Both the position numbers and the translations under genes were made by a program. From contig NZ_BRZC01000004.1 in assembly GCF_030268005.1 (NCBI RefSeq), positions 310,001 to 374,000 of the forward strand: a stretch of 64,000 nt of DNA. Reading direction: 5' to 3'. Numbering within the stretch: the first letter of the stretch is position 1; every line of letters begins with the position of its first letter. A model generated the notes under the pieces. It was not told the DNA's origin. It searched no databases and worked only from the letters and a program-made list of their open reading frames with translations. The stretch is from Microbacterium arabinogalactanolyticum. GTDB taxonomy: Bacteria > Actinomycetota > Actinomycetes > Actinomycetales > Microbacteriaceae. Shown here in pieces: positions 26,133-34,708 of the stretch.

Positions 26133-27440
26133 TCAAAGCTCGCCCATCCGTGCGGGCTTCGCCCAGCGCAGGAACACCGTGGACCGCGTGATCCGCGCGA
26201 GATCCGCGAGCAGGGCGCCGACCTTGGTGCCGATGCACAGGCTCAGGAACATCATCGGCGCCGACACGAGCGCCTGTGCGTCGAAGCTGGCCAGCGAGAC
26301 CAGGCCGACGGTGCCCGGGACGAGCAGCAGGAACGCCGGCTGGAAGGACACCGTGGCCGGGATCGCGATCGTCAGACGCTCCAGCACGCGCGCGGCCACG
26401 AACAGCACCGCCGCCGCGATGCCGGTCGCGACGACGCTGCCGACCACGGGACTGAACAGTGCCAGCACCGCATAGGTCCCCGCCATCACGACCACGCACA
26501 CGACGGTGAGACGGAATCCCGATCCGAAGGCGAGCCCGATGCCGATCGCCAGCACGATCACCGCCAGCCACGCGGACCACAGCGGCGGCAGCGCCTCCCA
26601 CCCCCCGCGATCGGTGGACAGCTGCACGGCCTCCCCCACCAGAGCGGCAGATGCCGAGTCAACGCGCAGACCGGTGAGCAACGCTCCCGAATAGACCCCC
26701 GCAGCCATGAACGCGAGCATGATCAGCCCGTACATCAGGCGGGACGCACCCGTGACTATGTCGGTGGAGGTCAGCTCCAGCAGGGCGTTCGTGATCAGTG
26801 CGCCGGGTACGAGGATCGCCACCGGCGCGCACACCGCGAACAGCGGCACCGGCCCGAGATCCAGCCAGCCCGCGACAGTGCCCACCAGGATCGTCGAGAC
26901 GAACGCCGAGACGAAGGGGGCGACGGCCGCCGCGGCCCGAACACGCATCATCAGCATCGTGAGACCGCCGACCAGCAGCCCCACGAGCAGTGCCAGCACG
27001 ATCGCCCACCAGGGGCAGCGGAACAGCCACGCCAGAGACAGCGACAGCAGCCCGCATCCGATCACGCTCTGCAGCGCGGGACGATGCCTCGGCGTCGCCC
27101 GGATGGCGGCCATCCGGGCCGGGGCCTCGGCCAGTGGCACAGCACCCGACTCGAGCCCGTGCACCAGCCTGCTGGCCTTCGCCGACTGACGGAACGTCAG
27201 CGCCTCGCCCTTGCCGATGACGGTGGTCGTCGCCGATGACGCGCCGGGACGGCTCACCATCACCATCTCCGGCAGGATCGCGAACTCGAGGGATGCCTGC
27301 GGAGTCGACGCCGCGCGCCGCCCGACCTGCTCGAGCGAGCCGCGCACATCCGTCACGGAGACGCCGCACTCCAGCAGCAAAACGCCGAGGTCGCCGAGGA
27401 TGACATCCGTCTCGGCTGCCGGAGGCGCGGCGTCCGTCAC
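26133..27440 (-). CDS. thrE: Threonine/serine exporter family protein (ThrE)
   Basis: A 435-residue fused ThrE protein. The soluble N-terminal part has LLLECGVSVTDVRGSLEQV and EFAILPEMVMV, followed by about ten membrane helices forming the ThrE and ThrE-2 domains (for example GCGLLSLSLAWLF and LVPGALITNALLELTSTDIV). ThrE exports threonine and serine by proton antiport in Corynebacterium. The start is a GTG five bases after the gltX stop, so it is probably co-transcribed with gltX. An upstream extension of the frame runs through gltX and is not real. Confidence 0.9.
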   Translation of the reverse strand: MTDAAPPAAETDVILGDLGVLLLECGVSVTDVRGSLEQVGRRAASTPQASLEFAILPEMVMVSRPGASSATTTVIGKGEALTFRQSAKASRLVHGLESGAVPLAEAPARMAAIRATPRHRPALQSVIGCGLLSLSLAWLFRCPWWAIVLALLVGLLVGGLTMLMMRVRAAAAVAPFVSAFVSTILVGTVAGWLDLGPVPLFAVCAPVAILVPGALITNALLELTSTDIVTGASRLMYGLIMLAFMAAGVYSGALLTGLRVDSASAALVGEAVQLSTDRGGWEALPPLWSAWLAVIVLAIGIGLAFGSGFRLTVVCVVVMAGTYAVLALFSPVVGSVVATGIAAAVLFVAARVLERLTIAIPATVSFQPAFLLLVPGTVGLVSLASFDAQALVSAPMMFLSLCIGTKVGALLADLARITRSTVFLRWAKPARMGEL

Positions 27441-27445
27441 CGGAG

Positions 27446-28954
27446 TCAGCCCAGGGTGTCGGCGAGTGCCCGCAGGCGACGCAGCGTCTCGTCCTTGCCG
27501 AGCAGCTCCATCGACTCGAACAGCGGCGGGGACACGCGACGACCGGTCAGGGCGACGCGCGGCGGGCCGTAGGCGACGCGAGGCTTCAGGCCGAGCTCGT
27601 CGACGAGCTTCGCCGAGAGCGCCGTCTGCACAGCATCCGGGGTGAACTCCTCCACCGGCTCGAGCGCGGCGACGCACGCGGCGAGGACCTCGGCGGCGTT
27701 CGCGGGCAGGCCCTTCATGGCGTCCGCCTCGTAGGTCACCTCGTCGGTGAACAGGAAGCCCAGCATGCCGGGCGCCTCGCCCAGCAGCTGCATGCGCTCC
27801 TGCACGAGCGGGGCGGCGCGGAAGGCCAGCACGATCTGCTCGTGCGTGGGCTCGGCCGCGCCGAACACGCCGGCATCCGCCAGGTAGGGCAGCATCCGCT
27901 CGGCGAAGTCCTTGCCGTCGAGCTGACGGATGTGGTCGCCGTTGATCGACTCGGCCTTCTTCTGGTCGAAGCGAGCCGGGTTCGGGTTGACGTCGACGAT
28001 GTCGAACGCCTGGATGAACTCCTCCAGCGAGAACACGTCGCGGTCGGGACCGATCGACCAGCCCAGCAGCGCCAGGTAGTTCAGCAGGCCCTCGTGGATG
28101 AAGCCGCGCTCGCGGTGCAGGAACAGGTCGGCCTGCGGGTCGCGCTTGGACAGCTTCTTGTTGCCCGTCTCGCCGAGCACCAGCGGCATGTGCGCGAAGC
28201 GCGGCACGAAGTCGGTGACGCCCGCCTTGGTCAGCGCGTCGTACAGCACCAGCTGGCGGGCCGTGGAGGGCATGAGGTCCTCGCCGCGCAGCACGTGGGT
28301 GATGCCCATCAGCGCGTCGTCCACCGGGTTCACGAACGTGTACAGCGGCACGCCGTTCGGGCGCACGATCACGTAGTCCGGGAACGACCCAGCGGGGAAG
28401 GTGACCTCGCCGCGGATCAGGTCGACGTAGGTGAGGTCCTCATCCGGGACGCGCAGGCGCAGCGCGGGCTGGCGCCCCTCGGCACGGAAGGCCGCCTTCT
28501 GCTCCTCGGTGAGGTCGCGGTCGAAGTTGTCGTAGCCGAGCTGCTTGGCCCGGCCGCTGGCCTCGTTGCGCGCGTCGATCTCCTCGGCGGTGGAGAAGCT
28601 CTCGTACACAGCGCCGGACGCCTTCAGCTTCTCGATCACCTCACGGTAGATGTCGTGACGCTGCGACTGCCGGTACGGCGCGTGCGGGCCGCCCACCTCG
28701 ACGCCCTCATCCCAGTCGATCTTCATCCAGGTGAGCGCGTCGACCAGCTGCCGGAAACTCTCCTCGCTGTCGCGGGCGGCGTCGGTGTCCTCGATGCGGA
28801 AGATGAGCTTGCCGCCGTTGTGCCGCGCGTACGCCCAGTTGAACAGGGCCGTGCGCACCATGCCGACGTGCGGCAGGCCGGTGGGCGACGGGCAGAAGCG
28901 CACGCGGATGTCGGATCCGGTGGCGGTGGTGGTGAGGGGGTGCACAGTAGCCAT
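27446..28954 (-). CDS. gltX: Glutamyl-tRNA synthetase
   Basis: A 502-residue class I aminoacyl-tRNA synthetase that charges tRNA-Glu. [19 protein letters not shown] (about 23-40) is the HIGH region with HVGM, and KLSKR near 266-270 is the KMSKS equivalent. The discriminating family segment EDTDAAR near the start and the C-terminal anticodon-binding helical domain are present. GAGGGG lies just before the ATG. It is in a run with an MFS gene upstream and thrE downstream; two identical tRNA-Glu genes lie about 26 kb to the left. Confidence 0.98.
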   Translation of the reverse strand: MATVHPLTTTATGSDIRVRFCPSPTGLPHVGMVRTALFNWAYARHNGGKLIFRIEDTDAARDSEESFRQLVDALTWMKIDWDEGVEVGGPHAPYRQSQRHDIYREVIEKLKASGAVYESFSTAEEIDARNEASGRAKQLGYDNFDRDLTEEQKAAFRAEGRQPALRLRVPDEDLTYVDLIRGEVTFPAGSFPDYVIVRPNGVPLYTFVNPVDDALMGITHVLRGEDLMPSTARQLVLYDALTKAGVTDFVPRFAHMPLVLGETGNKKLSKRDPQADLFLHRERGFIHEGLLNYLALLGWSIGPDRDVFSLEEFIQAFDIVDVNPNPARFDQKKAESINGDHIRQLDGKDFAERMLPYLADAGVFGAAEPTHEQIVLAFRAAPLVQERMQLLGEAPGMLGFLFTDEVTYEADAMKGLPANAAEVLAACVAALEPVEEFTPDAVQTALSAKLVDELGLKPRVAYGPPRVALTGRRVSPPLFESMELLGKDETLRRLRALADTLG

Positions 28955-28998
28955 ATCCCCTCGATTCTATCGGGGGCGGATGCGGCCGCCGAGACGGT

Positions 28999-30288
28999 TC
29001 AGGCGGTCGCGGCCGGGTCGGTCTCGACCGCCGTCTCGCGGATCCGTCCCAGCGGCGCGAGCGCCGTGATCGCGATCACGAACACCAGCGCCACGATCCC
29101 GAGCCCGGCGTAGTCGAAGGTCGTGAGGACCCAGCCTGCAGCAGCTGCGCTCGCAGCCGCCGTGAGGCTCATCAGCGAATCGCTGATGCCCTGGCGGCGG
29201 GGCCTCATCGTGACGGTCGACGACTCCGTGAGCAGTGCGGCCCCGGCGACGGTCGCGGCGCTCCAGCCGAGTCCGAGCAGGATCAGGGCGATCATGACCC
29301 CGGCGGGCGTGCGGCCGGCGAAGATCGCTGTCAGCAGCGATGCGGCCAGGACGGCCTGCCCGAGCAGGACCACGCGCACGCGGCCCCAGCGGTCCGAGAG
29401 GATGCCGAACAGAGGCGAGAGCCCGTACATGCCTGCCACGTGCAGCGCGATCGTGATGCCCACCAGCAGCGTGACATCCGTGCTCGACGGCATGCTGCCG
29501 TACGCCCCGTGCGCCATGTGCGACAGGTGGATGGGCGTCATCGCCATCACGGAGGCCATCACGGCGTGCGAACCGGCCACGGCGAAGATCGCGTACCGGG
29601 CGACGACCGGACGGTCGACGCCGGTTCCGAGCGGCGAGGCGGTCGTGGTCGTCCTCGCCAGGTGCAGCGCGGTCAGCAGCGGGTCCGGTCGCAGGGCGAC
29701 CAGGTACAGGATCAGGGCGGCGATCTGCGCGACCAGCGAGAACAGGTACGAGCCCGTCAGCGGCGGCATCCCGATCGCATGGCCGAGAGCCTCGCCCGGC
29801 GTGAGCAGCAACGGACCGGTGACCCCGCCGACGGTCGTCGACCACACCACGACGGAGAGGTCCCGCGCGCGGTGGGCGGGCGCAGCCAGGTCGGTCGCGG
29901 CGAACCGCGACTGCAGGTTGCCCGCGTTGCCCATGCCGATCATGATGATGCCGATCAGCAGCAGCGGGAACAGCCGGGTCGCGGCCGCGGTGATCACCGT
30001 GGCCACCCCGATCAGGGCCAGCAGGTTGCCCGCGGTCAGCGAGAGCCGGCGTCCACGGCGGGCCGCGAACCGGGCCAGCGGGATCGCGAAGGCCGCGGCC
30101 CCGAGGGTGACGGATGCCGTCGCCAGTCCCGACAGCGCGTCGCTGCCGGAGAGATCCGCGGCCAGCAGGGCGCCGAGGGACACGGTGGCCCCGAAGGCGA
30201 TGCCCCCGAGCACCTGGCCGAGAGAGAGGATGCGGACGGTGCGGCGCTGGATCGCCGCGAGTTCGTCGAGGGTGAGCGCGGCGCTCAC
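28999..30288 (-). CDS. MFS transporter
   Basis: A 429-residue major facilitator protein with about 12 membrane helices. GQVLGGIAFGATVSLGALLA opens helix 1, and RFAARRGRR and SDRWGRVRVV are the motif A loops in the two halves. It belongs to the general MFS_1 type with no clear substrate. The GTG start overlaps the stop of the FAH gene by four bases, so both are coupled. In M. tuberculosis an MFS gene occupies the same place next to a FAH gene and gltS/gltX. Confidence 0.9.
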   Translation of the reverse strand: MSAALTLDELAAIQRRTVRILSLGQVLGGIAFGATVSLGALLAADLSGSDALSGLATASVTLGAAAFAIPLARFAARRGRRLSLTAGNLLALIGVATVITAAATRLFPLLLIGIIMIGMGNAGNLQSRFAATDLAAPAHRARDLSVVVWSTTVGGVTGPLLLTPGEALGHAIGMPPLTGSYLFSLVAQIAALILYLVALRPDPLLTALHLARTTTTASPLGTGVDRPVVARYAIFAVAGSHAVMASVMAMTPIHLSHMAHGAYGSMPSSTDVTLLVGITIALHVAGMYGLSPLFGILSDRWGRVRVVLLGQAVLAASLLTAIFAGRTPAGVMIALILLGLGWSAATVAGAALLTESSTVTMRPRRQGISDSLMSLTAAASAAAAGWVLTTFDYAGLGIVALVFVIAITALAPLGRIRETAVETDPAATA

Positions 30289-31061
30289 GAGACGGGGACC
30301 GCGTCGCGCACCGGGTTGCGCAGGGTGCCGATGCCGGATACCTCGACCTCGATCGTGTCGCCCGCGACGACCGGTCCGACGCCCGCGGGGGTGCCCGTCA
30401 TGATCACGTCACCCGGCAGCAGCGTGAACGCCGCCGAGGCATAGGCGATGATGTCGGCCACGGAGTGGATCATGTCGGTCAGCGGCGCCTGCTGGCGCAC
30501 TTCGCCGTTGACGCGCGTCTCGATGCGCGCGGATGCCGCGTCGAACTCGGTCTCGATCACCGGGCCCAGCGGGCAGAACGTGTCGAAGCCCTTGCCCCGT
30601 GTCCACTGCCCGTCCTTGCGCTGGATGTCGCGCGCGGTGAAGTCGTTGCCCACGGTGTACCCGAACACGTAATCGAGCGCGTCCTCGGCCTTGACGTTCT
30701 TGGCGATGCGCCCGATCACCACGACCAGCTCGCCCTCGAACTCCGTGCGCTCCGAGATCGCCGGGCGCAGGATGGCGTCGCCCGGCCCGATCACCGATGT
30801 GTTCGGCTTCAGGAACAGCAGCGGCTCCTCGGGTGCGACGTTGCCGAACTCGGCGGCGTGCTCGTGGTAATTGCGTCCCACGCACACGACCTTGGAGCGC
30901 GGGATCACGGGCGCCAGCAGTGCGGCATCCGCGAGGGGCACGCGCTCCCCCGTCGTGTCGAATCCGGCGAACATGGGGTCGCCCGCGAGAACGACCAGGT
31001 CGCCCTCGTCGACGATGCCGAACCGGATGCCGTCACTGTGGCTGAAACGTGCGATCTTCAC
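30285..31061 (-). CDS. Fumarylacetoacetate hydrolase family protein
   Basis: A 258-residue FAH-superfamily enzyme. The metal-binding acidic motif occurs as EFEGELVVVIGR, preceded by CVGRNYHEHAAEFGN and PLLFLKPNTSVIGPGD. KGFDTFCPLGP and DVIMTGTPAGVGPV form the rest of the active site. Family members hydrolyse or isomerise acyl-pyruvate type compounds; the substrate here is unknown. It is the first gene of the FAH-MFS-gltX-thrE run. A G-rich strand with quadruplex-forming spacing lies about 39 bases upstream of its start. Confidence 0.93.
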   Translation of the reverse strand: MKIARFSHSDGIRFGIVDEGDLVVLAGDPMFAGFDTTGERVPLADAALLAPVIPRSKVVCVGRNYHEHAAEFGNVAPEEPLLFLKPNTSVIGPGDAILRPAISERTEFEGELVVVIGRIAKNVKAEDALDYVFGYTVGNDFTARDIQRKDGQWTRGKGFDTFCPLGPVIETEFDAASARIETRVNGEVRQQAPLTDMIHSVADIIAYASAAFTLLPGDVIMTGTPAGVGPVVAGDTIEVEVSGIGTLRNPVRDAVPVS

Positions 31062-31099
31062 CCGGCCAGCCTAGCCGCCACCGGACCTCAGTCACCTCG

Positions 31100-31134
31100 C
31101 CCCCGTCCTCCCTCTCCCCCTCACCCTCTCTCCC
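31100..31134 (-). promoter_or_regulatory. G-quadruplex-forming motif upstream of the FAH gene
   Basis: On the minus strand five runs of three to five G are separated by loops of 5, 3, 3 and 5 bases, which meets the usual G3+N1-7 rule with one run to spare. It lies in the FAH leader or promoter. No function is shown by the sequence itself. Confidence 0.6.
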
Positions 31135-31159
31135 GCACCGAGACCCCCACCTTCCGCCC

Positions 31160-31220
31160 AGACCCCTAGTTACAGCCGTCCGTACGTGGGGGTGTCGGCG
31201 ACAACCAGGGGTGTCGACGA
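31160..31220. repeat. Left flanking repeat module
   Basis: Contains AGACCCCTA at 31160, then GTGGGGGTGTCGGCGA at 31186-31201, then a variant AGGGGTGTCGACGA at 31207-31220. The 16-base element recurs exactly at 32369-32384 on the other side of the AbiEi-like gene, in the same orientation and also after an AGACCCCTA. Confidence 0.75.
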
Positions 31221-31233
31221 CGGCGCCCGCGAT

Positions 31234-32211
31234 TCATCCGGGAGGGCGGACGCCGAAGGCCGCCAATCGCGAACCGAGCGCAGCGGAGGTCCTGATGTGC
31301 TCATCGCCCCACCGGGCGAATCCCCAGCCCGTCACGCCCCGGACGTCGTCCTCCCGATGCTTCTCGGCCAGCACCGCCGCCTGCGCCGATTCCGCGGAAC
31401 GCAGCATCGGGTCGGTGTACTTGCCTTCGCCGTCGAACTCTCCGAAGGTCTTCGCACCGAGGAACGCGAAATCCAGCCAGTACTGGTTCCCCGCGGCTCC
31501 GGTGACGGGCACTTGCAGGTCATACCTCGAGAAGCCGAGCTGCCGCAGACGCACACGGCTGACGCTCTCCCCCGGCAGCTGCGCCCGGCCATCGGCGAAC
31601 TCGAACACGCTCCGTGCTCGCCGTACTCCGCGCCGTCCGGGGAGCGCCAGCCGGTTGGCATCCGACCGCCACGCGCGTTCCGCATCAGCATCAACTTCAT
31701 GGCCGATGACAGACGCGCGGCGCAGCGCCGCGTCAGCGCATCCCACAGCCATCTCGAACGGCGACATGCGAGCGACATCGAACACGGTTCGTATGAGCGA
31801 CGTCGCACGCAACCCGTCGACCTCGACGATGTCCGCGTCAGCCAGCTGCATGTCACGGCGCACCACACCGGCGATCACTCGGCTGTGCCGCTCTCCGTCG
31901 ACGACGAGCTGCACGGGACGGATTCCCATGCGATACAGGGGAAGCCCCCAGATGACGGCCGCCGAGGTATGGCTGAAGATCGGTCCGCTCCCCTGACTCG
32001 CCGCCCGCACGGCCAGCACCGTCAGCAGATGCTGCCCTTCCCACCAGAGCTCAGACCAGTCCGACGCTCGCACATACGATCCGCGATGCAGTCGAAGCAG
32101 GCGTTTCGCAGCGACCTGCTCGCGCAGTCGGCGCTCTGTCATGCAGGCCAGCAGCTGCTCCCTGGACAGCAGCAGCTCTCGCGCTTGAGAGATGTCAATA
32201 CGGCGACGCAC
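31234..32211 (-). CDS. AbiEi-like domain protein with endonuclease-like C-terminus
   Basis: A 325-residue protein. The N-terminal 60 residues look like the winged-helix domain of AbiEi-type antitoxins (MTERRLREQVAAKRLLRLHRGSYV), and the middle follows the same family (FSHTSAAVIWGLPLY). The C-terminal 120 residues resemble a Vsr/DUF559 PD-(D/E)xK nuclease: Glu215 in ESVSRVRL, Asp247 in YWLDFAF, Glu258-x-Asp260 in FGEFDGEGKY and a basic ARW near 300. No AbiEii toxin gene is adjacent. The GTG start has only a weak ribosome site. It sits alone between repeat modules, between FAH and ilvE. The combined architecture is common in actinobacteria but its role is unknown. Confidence 0.72.
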   Translation of the reverse strand: MRRRIDISQARELLLSREQLLACMTERRLREQVAAKRLLRLHRGSYVRASDWSELWWEGQHLLTVLAVRAASQGSGPIFSHTSAAVIWGLPLYRMGIRPVQLVVDGERHSRVIAGVVRRDMQLADADIVEVDGLRATSLIRTVFDVARMSPFEMAVGCADAALRRASVIGHEVDADAERAWRSDANRLALPGRRGVRRARSVFEFADGRAQLPGESVSRVRLRQLGFSRYDLQVPVTGAAGNQYWLDFAFLGAKTFGEFDGEGKYTDPMLRSAESAQAAVLAEKHREDDVRGVTGWGFARWGDEHIRTSAALGSRLAAFGVRPPG

Positions 32212-32299
32212 AAGCCCATCGTGCTGCTCTCCCGGCGCGGAATCTCGTCATCCACAGCCCGATGCGAATCTCGCCGCCTGTGCAGGAGGAGTCCCCCTC

Positions 32300-32383
32300 C
32301 GCCGACACCCCTGGAAAGCGTCGAGACCCCTACCTGCAGCCGACTGCAGGTAGGGGTCTCGGCTGAAAGTGGGGGTGTCGGCG
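32300..32383. repeat. Nested long hairpin (REP-like)
   Basis: The inner perfect 18-base arms 32322-32339 and 32344-32361 (CGAGACCCCTACCTGCAG and complement) have a CCGA loop. The outer perfect 12-base arms 32300-32311 and 32372-32383 (CGCCGACACCCC and complement) enclose them. It lies between the AbiEi-like start and the ilvE stop, so it may end ilvE transcription or be a mobile REP-type element. Confidence 0.85.
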
Positions 32384-32384
32384 A
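32369..32384. repeat. Right copy of 16-base direct repeat
   Basis: GTGGGGGTGTCGGCGA is an exact match to 31186-31201, 1183 bases away in the same orientation. It forms part of the outer arm of the nested hairpin. Confidence 0.85.
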
Positions 32385-32404
32385 AAGAGGCAGGTAGGAG
32401 GACC

Positions 32405-33493
32405 TCAGGCGTCGAGCCGGAGCAGCCAGCCGTGCTTGTCCTCGCGACGCCCGTACTGGATGTCGGTGAGCTCCTCGCGCAGCGACAGTGCCAGGTCGCC
32501 CAGAGGCTGTGCGTCCTCGAAGCCGTCGGCGACCAGCGCGCCGATCGGGGTGACCACGGCGGCCGTGCCGCACGCGAACACCTCGACGATGTCGCCGGAT
32601 GCCACGCCCTGGCGCCACTCGTCCAGCGAGACCGGCCGGCGTTCGACGGTCAGACCGCGGTCCTCGGCGAGCTGCAGCAGCGAGTCGCGCGTGATGCCCT
32701 CGAGGATGGAGTCGGATTCCGGGGTGACGATGCGGCCGTCCTTGTACACGAAGACCACGTTCATGCCGCCGAGCTCCTCGACGTTGTTGTCCTGGTCGAG
32801 GAACACGACCTGGTCGCAGCCCTTCTCGTACGCCTCGGCCTGCGGGAGCAGGCTGGAGGCGTAGTTGCCGCCGGTCTTGGCAGCTCCCGTGCCGCCCTTG
32901 CCCGCGCGGGCGTAGTTCTCGCTCAGCCAGATGCGCACCGGCTTCACGCCGCCGGAGAAGTAGGCGCCGGCGGGCGAGGCGATCAGGTAGTAGGCCACCT
33001 TCTTCGCCGGGCGCACGCCGAGGAACGCCTCCTTGGCGAACATGAACGGCCGCAGGTACAGGCTCTGGTCGGCGCCGGAGGGCACCCAGGCTCCGTCGAC
33101 CGCGACCAGCTCCCGGATCGACTGGATGAAATGCTCGGTGGGCAGCTCGGGCAGCGCCAGTCGGCGGGCACTGCGCTGCAGGCGGGCCGCGTTGCGGTCG
33201 GGCCGGAAGGTGTGCACCGAACCGTCGGCGTGGCGGTAGGCCTTGATGCCCTCGAAGATCTCCTGGCCGTAGTGCAGCACCGCGGCGGCCGGGTCGAGAG
33301 AGATCGGACCGTAGGGCTGCACGCGCGGACGGTGCCAGCCGCCGTTCTCGGACCAGCAGATGTCGACCATGTGGTCGGTGAAGTGCAGGCCGAATCCGGG
33401 GTTCTGCAGGATCTCCTCGCGCTGAGCCGGGCTCTTGGCGGCGAGGTTCTTCGTGACGGCGAAGGTCAGAGGTGCGGTGGTGGTGTCGGTCAT
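32405..33493 (-). CDS. ilvE: Branched-chain amino acid aminotransferase
   Basis: A 362-residue class IV PLP aminotransferase making the last transamination of Val, Ile and Leu synthesis. The cofactor lysine lies in AAKTGGNYASSL, within the usual KGGTGAAK stretch. FGLHFTDHMVDICWSENGGW and GQEIFEGIKAYRHADG are family landmarks, and the length is that of actinobacterial type 2 BCATs. It is followed on the same strand by the repeat region, and leuB lies 47 bases upstream, so ilvE may be co-transcribed with leuB. Confidence 0.97.
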   Translation of the reverse strand: MTDTTTAPLTFAVTKNLAAKSPAQREEILQNPGFGLHFTDHMVDICWSENGGWHRPRVQPYGPISLDPAAAVLHYGQEIFEGIKAYRHADGSVHTFRPDRNAARLQRSARRLALPELPTEHFIQSIRELVAVDGAWVPSGADQSLYLRPFMFAKEAFLGVRPAKKVAYYLIASPAGAYFSGGVKPVRIWLSENYARAGKGGTGAAKTGGNYASSLLPQAEAYEKGCDQVVFLDQDNNVEELGGMNVVFVYKDGRIVTPESDSILEGITRDSLLQLAEDRGLTVERRPVSLDEWRQGVASGDIVEVFACGTAAVVTPIGALVADGFEDAQPLGDLALSLREELTDIQYGRREDKHGWLLRLDA

Positions 33494-33540
33494 GTCTGTC
33501 CTCGATCGAATGCGACGGCTGAGCGCTGCGTACTGTCAGA

Positions 33541-34590
33541 TTACGCCTGCAGCAGGGCGATTACGGCGTCGCCGGTCTCGCTGGTGCTGCGGCTGCCCGA
33601 ACGGGCTGCGATGTCCTGCTCGACGGCGCGCTGCACGCGCGCGGCCTCGTCGCGCAGCCCGAGGTGATCGAGCAGCAGGGCGACGGACAGGATGGCGGCC
33701 GTGGGGTCGGCCTTCTGCTGTCCCGCGATGTCGGGCGCCGAACCGTGCACGGGCTCGAACATCGAGGGGAAGGCGCCGTCCGGGTTGATGTTCCCGGAGG
33801 CCGCCAGGCCGATGCCGCCTGTGACGGCGCCGGCGAGGTCGGTGAGGATGTCGCCGAAGAGGTTGTCGGTGACGATCACGTCGAAGCGCGCGGGATCGGT
33901 CACCAGGAAGATCGTGGCGGCGTCGACGTGCAGGTAGTCGACGGTCACGTCGGGGTGCTCGGATGCCACCTGGTCGACGATCCGCTTCCAGATCGCCCCG
34001 GCGTGCACGAGCACGTTGGTCTTGTGCACGAGCGTGAGCTTCCTGCGGCGGCGCTCGGCGAGGTCGAAGGCGTAGCGGACGACGCGCTCCACACCGAACG
34101 CGGTGTTCACGCTGGTCTCGTTGGCCACCTCGTGCGGTGTTCCCTTGCGGATGCTGCCGCCGTTGCCGACGTACGGGCCCTCGGTTCCCTCTCGGACGAC
34201 CACGAAGTCGATCTCGCCGGGATCCGCGAGCGGTCCGGGTGCGCCGGCGAACAGCTTCGAGGGGCGCAGGTTCACGTAGTGGTCGAGCTCGAAGCGCAGC
34301 TTCAGCAGCAGTCCGCGCTCGATGTTGGCATCCTTCAGTCGCGGGTCACCAGGAACTCCGCCGACGGCGCCCAGCAGGATGGCGTCGTGCGAGCGGATCG
34401 CGTCGAGGTCCGCATCCGTCAGCGTGTCTCCGGTCGCGAGGAACCGGTCGGCGCCGAGCGAGAACGGCGTCTTCTCGAACGTGACGTCGCTGCCCGCCGT
34501 GACGGCGTCGAGCACGCGCTCGGCCTGGGCGATGACCTCACGGCCGATCCCGTCTCCGGGGATGACGGCCAGCTTCACGACGCGCGACAT
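33541..34590 (-). CDS. leuB: 3-Isopropylmalate dehydrogenase
   Basis: A 349-residue NAD-dependent decarboxylating dehydrogenase of leucine synthesis. [12 protein letters not shown] opens the fold, [13 protein letters not shown] is the substrate loop and [20 protein letters not shown] the metal/substrate helix. [14 protein letters not shown] follows near the C-terminus. The start MSRVVKL has GAGGAG six bases upstream. leuB and ilvE run on the same strand with a 47-base gap. Confidence 0.97.
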   Translation of the reverse strand: MSRVVKLAVIPGDGIGREVIAQAERVLDAVTAGSDVTFEKTPFSLGADRFLATGDTLTDADLDAIRSHDAILLGAVGGVPGDPRLKDANIERGLLLKLRFELDHYVNLRPSKLFAGAPGPLADPGEIDFVVVREGTEGPYVGNGGSIRKGTPHEVANETSVNTAFGVERVVRYAFDLAERRRRKLTLVHKTNVLVHAGAIWKRIVDQVASEHPDVTVDYLHVDAATIFLVTDPARFDVIVTDNLFGDILTDLAGAVTGGIGLAASGNINPDGAFPSMFEPVHGSAPDIAGQQKADPTAAILSVALLLDHLGLRDEAARVQRAVEQDIAARSGSRSTSETGDAVIALLQA

Positions 34591-34664
34591 GGGACTCCTC
34601 TGCACCACGGCCCGCCGCGCTGGTCGCCGCGGACACTGCCTCCCAGCGTAGCGGCGCACGCGCA

Positions 34665-34697
34665 CCGCTCCCGACTGTGAGTCACCGTCGGGAGCGG
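34665..34697. terminator. Hairpin terminator after the DHA2 transporter
   Basis: Perfect 11-base arms (CCGCTCCCGAC and complement) with an 11-base loop, starting 11 bases after the DHA2 stop on the minus strand. It separates the DHA2 gene from leuB. Confidence 0.75.
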
Positions 34698-34708
34698 GCG
34701 GATGCCGG

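Noticed and set aside
31137..32400. CRISPR-like array in the repeats around the AbiEi-like gene
   Set aside because: There are only a few imperfect short repeats, no regular spacers and no cas genes. REP-like or insertion-related repeats explain them better.
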